From a virus, in IMG/VR virus record IMGVR_UViG_3300023210_000115, positions 1-34,288 of that record: a DNA stretch of 34,288 nt; one strand, 5' to 3'. Of this stretch, positions 32,635-34,288 are shown in pieces. How positions within the stretch are numbered: position 1 is the first letter of the stretch; the number at the start of each line of letters is the position of its first letter. The notes below the pieces were generated by a model. That model was not told the DNA's origin. It saw nothing but the letters and a program-made list of their open reading frames with translations, and ran no database searches. The translations under genes and the position numbers were made by a program.

Positions 32635-32990
32635 TAGAACTGGCCGTTAAAAGCTTGCCCTGATGGCTTGAATGCTGTAGCGTTTAGAAAGTCACCTTTT
32701 TCTTTTACATTAATCTGAATATCTACATCCATACCCATCATATCTGGGTCATCTTTCTCTGGTAAGATAATATCTGCTGCTTCTGTATATGTTTCTAAGC
32801 CCATAGCAGATACTAAGTTGTTAATATCTTTTAATTTAATTGGGTTGTTATACACCATGGAGCAGAAGTCTCCATTTTGTAGTCTAAACTTTGCAATCAG
32901 GTATTCACCTGTCTTGCTTTCACTGAAACCTACTAATTTACCTACTGTCCATCCCTTTACCGCTTCTGCAACTTTTGTTCCTATAGCCAT
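32634..32990 (-). CDS. Small protein, possible single-strand DNA-binding or replication accessory factor
   Basis: I chose the ATG at 32990, preceded by AAGGAGG with good spacing, over the open frame to 33065, which would overlap the RecA-like gene; this gives 118 residues. It is mostly beta with V-G-F-S-E-S-K-T-G-E-Y-L-I-A-K-F-R-L-Q-N and V-D-I-Q-I-N-V-K-E-K-G-D-F-L-N-A-T-A-F-K, and ends in A-F-N-G-Q-F. OB-like strands and an aromatic, flexible end beside a recombinase and primase would fit a DNA-binding accessory protein, but the family is not identified. Confidence 0.55.
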   Translation of the reverse strand: MAIGTKVAEAVKGWTVGKLVGFSESKTGEYLIAKFRLQNGDFCSMVYNNPIKLKDINNLVSAMGLETYTEAADIILPEKDDPDMMGMDVDIQINVKEKGDFLNATAFKPSGQAFNGQF

Positions 32991-33048
32991 ACATGGCCTC
33001 CTTGTTTTTAAAAATGTGTGTAATGCTTCTTGCCAGTCTCGTTTACCG

Positions 33049-33783
33049 TTACTTAGCCACATCAAACTTCTTTAATACTTGTTTCATAAGGTCATCTGCA
33101 GTTTTGATATTATAGAAGTCCTTTACTCTACTACCACCAAAGCCAAAGCTACTGGTGGAACTTGCATCGAATGATACGCCAAGATAATGCTTACCGTCAT
33201 CATCTTTTTCTGGTTTAAAGATACAGTGTGCATCAGCTGTATCATGTACCATTCGTTTTGTTTTACCCGGTAAATCCATATCCAGGTAAGTTACATTCTT
33301 AGTTGTAACATCACTTGAAGCTAACTTCAGGTGAGTTACCGTGATTAATAATGGAGCAATCTTAAAACAAGTGTTTATGAAATTAAACAGAATGTCTCTT
33401 GTCCCACTCCAACCACTACCATAAGGCATTTCAGATAAGTCCTCAATACCTTTATCTTGACAATACCATTTTGAGATCATATTTGCCAACTTATCGATAG
33501 GGTCAAGAACAATAACATCAGGGTTAATTGCCTCAATGTTCTCGAGAACCCTTACCATCTTACTTCTTAAGTCTGGTAAATTATCTACATCGATGAAACT
33601 TCCTACATACGCCTTAGAACCTTTCTCAAAGTCAAAATACACAGTTCTAAGTTCCTTGGATAAGTTCACACAAAACTCTGTCTTACCTGACTTGACAGAG
33701 CCTGTGATGTTAATCCACTTGTATGATGGCTCCTTGTTTATTGTTGCAATGTCAATACCTAAATCTTTAAAAACATCTATCAA
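33049..33783 (-). CDS. RecA-like ATPase, Sak4-type recombinase candidate
   Basis: The protein has 244 residues. The TTG start at 33783 overlaps the preceding stop (TTGA) with GGGGAGGA upstream. Walker A is G-S-V-K-S-G-K-T-E-F (28-37), followed by V-Y-F-D-F-E-K-G; Walker B is D-V-I-V-L-D-P-I-D (~89-97); T-V-T-H-L-K is the sensor-like strand. This layout is the AAA_24/Sak4 group of phage RecA-core ATPases that promote single-strand annealing and recombination. It lies directly upstream of an accessory protein and the primase-helicase. It could also be a DnaB-independent helicase loader; the Sak4 call is preferred by length and motif spacing. Confidence 0.75.
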   Translation of the reverse strand: MIDVFKDLGIDIATINKEPSYKWINITGSVKSGKTEFCVNLSKELRTVYFDFEKGSKAYVGSFIDVDNLPDLRSKMVRVLENIEAINPDVIVLDPIDKLANMISKWYCQDKGIEDLSEMPYGSGWSGTRDILFNFINTCFKIAPLLITVTHLKLASSDVTTKNVTYLDMDLPGKTKRMVHDTADAHCIFKPEKDDDGKHYLGVSFDASSTSSFGFGGSRVKDFYNIKTADDLMKQVLKKFDVAK

Positions 33784-34028
33784 AAGTCCTCCCCTACTTC
33801 ATAACGCACACTAACATTCTCTGCATCTTCTAACATACTTAGTATGGTTGATGGTTCTACATCAACTCCATACTTCTCATACCAAAGGTCTTGAAGAGCT
33901 AATAACTCTTTCGTGTACTCTGGTTCTACCATGACCTCTGCGGTATTCTCCTCCAAAGGTCGCCAAGTGCCACCCTTCGTTGTTCTGAAGTAGTGGCCTG
34001 TTCCGTCATAATACATTTCCCAATACAT
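33780..34028 (-). CDS. Small protein of unknown function
   Basis: The protein has 82 residues; the ATG follows AAGGAGGAAAT. It begins M-Y-W-E-M-Y-Y-D-G-T-G-H-Y-F-R-T-T-K-G-G-T-W-R, a strand-turn-strand region, followed by an acidic helix, A-L-Q-D-L-W-Y-E-K-Y-G-V-D. The stop overlaps the TTG of the RecA-like gene. No family is recognised. Confidence 0.55.
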   Translation of the reverse strand: MYWEMYYDGTGHYFRTTKGGTWRPLEENTAEVMVEPEYTKELLALQDLWYEKYGVDVEPSTILSMLEDAENVSVRYEVGEDF

Positions 34029-34037
34029 ATTTCCTCC

Positions 34038-34268
34038 TTATTGTTGGGGTTGTCTATTGTAAACATCTCTTATCAATTCTTGCCATTGTAATCTACCTAA
34101 TGTGTAATTAAGTAGAAACCATTCGTGTATTGAGGCAAGTAACCACTCTCCATCTACATCTGAGAAGTGTGGTGTGTCCACATCATATTGTGGGTGAATC
34201 TGTTCTTCTTTGGGTAATCCGTTGTTGTATGCGTCTTCTAATTTATCTGCATAATGTCTATCTTTCAT
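34038..34268 (-). CDS. Small protein of unknown function
   Basis: The protein has 76 residues; the ATG at 34268 follows TAGAGGTAT. It is acidic and Trp/His/Tyr-rich, with D-K-L-E-D-A-Y-N-N-G, then D-G-E-W-L-L-A-S-I-H-E-W-F-L-L-N-Y and a C-terminal L-I-R-D-V-Y-N-R-Q-P-Q-Q. It is the first gene of the - strand operon visible here; the operon probably continues beyond the window edge. Nine bases separate its stop from the next ATG. Confidence 0.55.
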   Translation of the reverse strand: MKDRHYADKLEDAYNNGLPKEEQIHPQYDVDTPHFSDVDGEWLLASIHEWFLLNYTLGRLQWQELIRDVYNRQPQQ

Positions 34269-34288
34269 ATACCTCTAACAATAAGGAG

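Overview
The window is part of the genome of a tailed dsDNA bacteriophage with a podovirus-like gene set. The evidence is a major capsid protein tail end, small head-to-tail adaptors, a very long beta-rich nozzle-like tail protein, a run of Gln/Ala/Gly-rich ejection-type proteins and a giant virion-type protein, all on the + strand. A tightly overlapping replication and nucleotide-metabolism operon lies on the - strand. The DNA is AT-rich. The window is a fragment: no terminase, portal, DNA polymerase, integrase or tRNA gene was seen. The host cannot be named. A cobalamin-dependent (class II) ribonucleotide reductase suggests a host with adenosylcobalamin available, and the frequent strong AAGGAGG ribosome binding sites fit a bacterium.

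Layout, + strand (1-25177): capsid protein C-terminus and a UUCG hairpin; three head/tail connection candidates (401-2249); a LamG-type receptor-binding or fibre candidate (2251-3564); a cluster of very small genes including a holin-like membrane protein and a 48-residue Cys-rich protein (3566-4584); two short proteins and the 1908-residue nozzle-like protein with an unusual internal membrane segment (4360-10798); five ejection/internal-virion candidates, the last with a peptidoglycan-binding domain (10795-14155); a 2980-residue giant protein (14231-23173); a second, partial copy of its C-terminus (23201-23710); and a 488-residue unknown (23711-25177).

Layout, - strand (34268-25207, read leftwards): two small unknowns, a RecA-like (Sak4-type) ATPase, a small unknown, an AEP-like primase fused to a DnaB-like helicase, a small DUF1737-like protein, a RuvC-like resolvase, an unlisted 59-residue membrane protein, a ClpP-like protease, dUTPase, small proteins, class II ribonucleotide reductase, a ThyX-like protein, a Cys-rich metal-binding protein and an HTH-metallophosphoesterase. 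Most junctions are ATGA or TAATG overlaps, so this is one translationally coupled operon. It ends at a strong intrinsic terminator (25175-25201) where the two arms converge.

The most interesting signal is in the giant protein. It carries an L-H-P-x-V ... A-D-x-D-G-D block that matches the catalytic double-psi beta-barrel of multisubunit-type RNA polymerases (beta' subunit, YonO, crAss-like phage gp66). Placed at the end of an ejection-protein cassette, it is a candidate virion-packaged RNA polymerase delivered with the DNA to transcribe the early - strand operon. Its 3' end shows a recombination scar: after its stop codon come the left part of the same terminator found at 25175-25201 and then a second diverged copy of its C-terminal ~130 residues, in the same reading frame.
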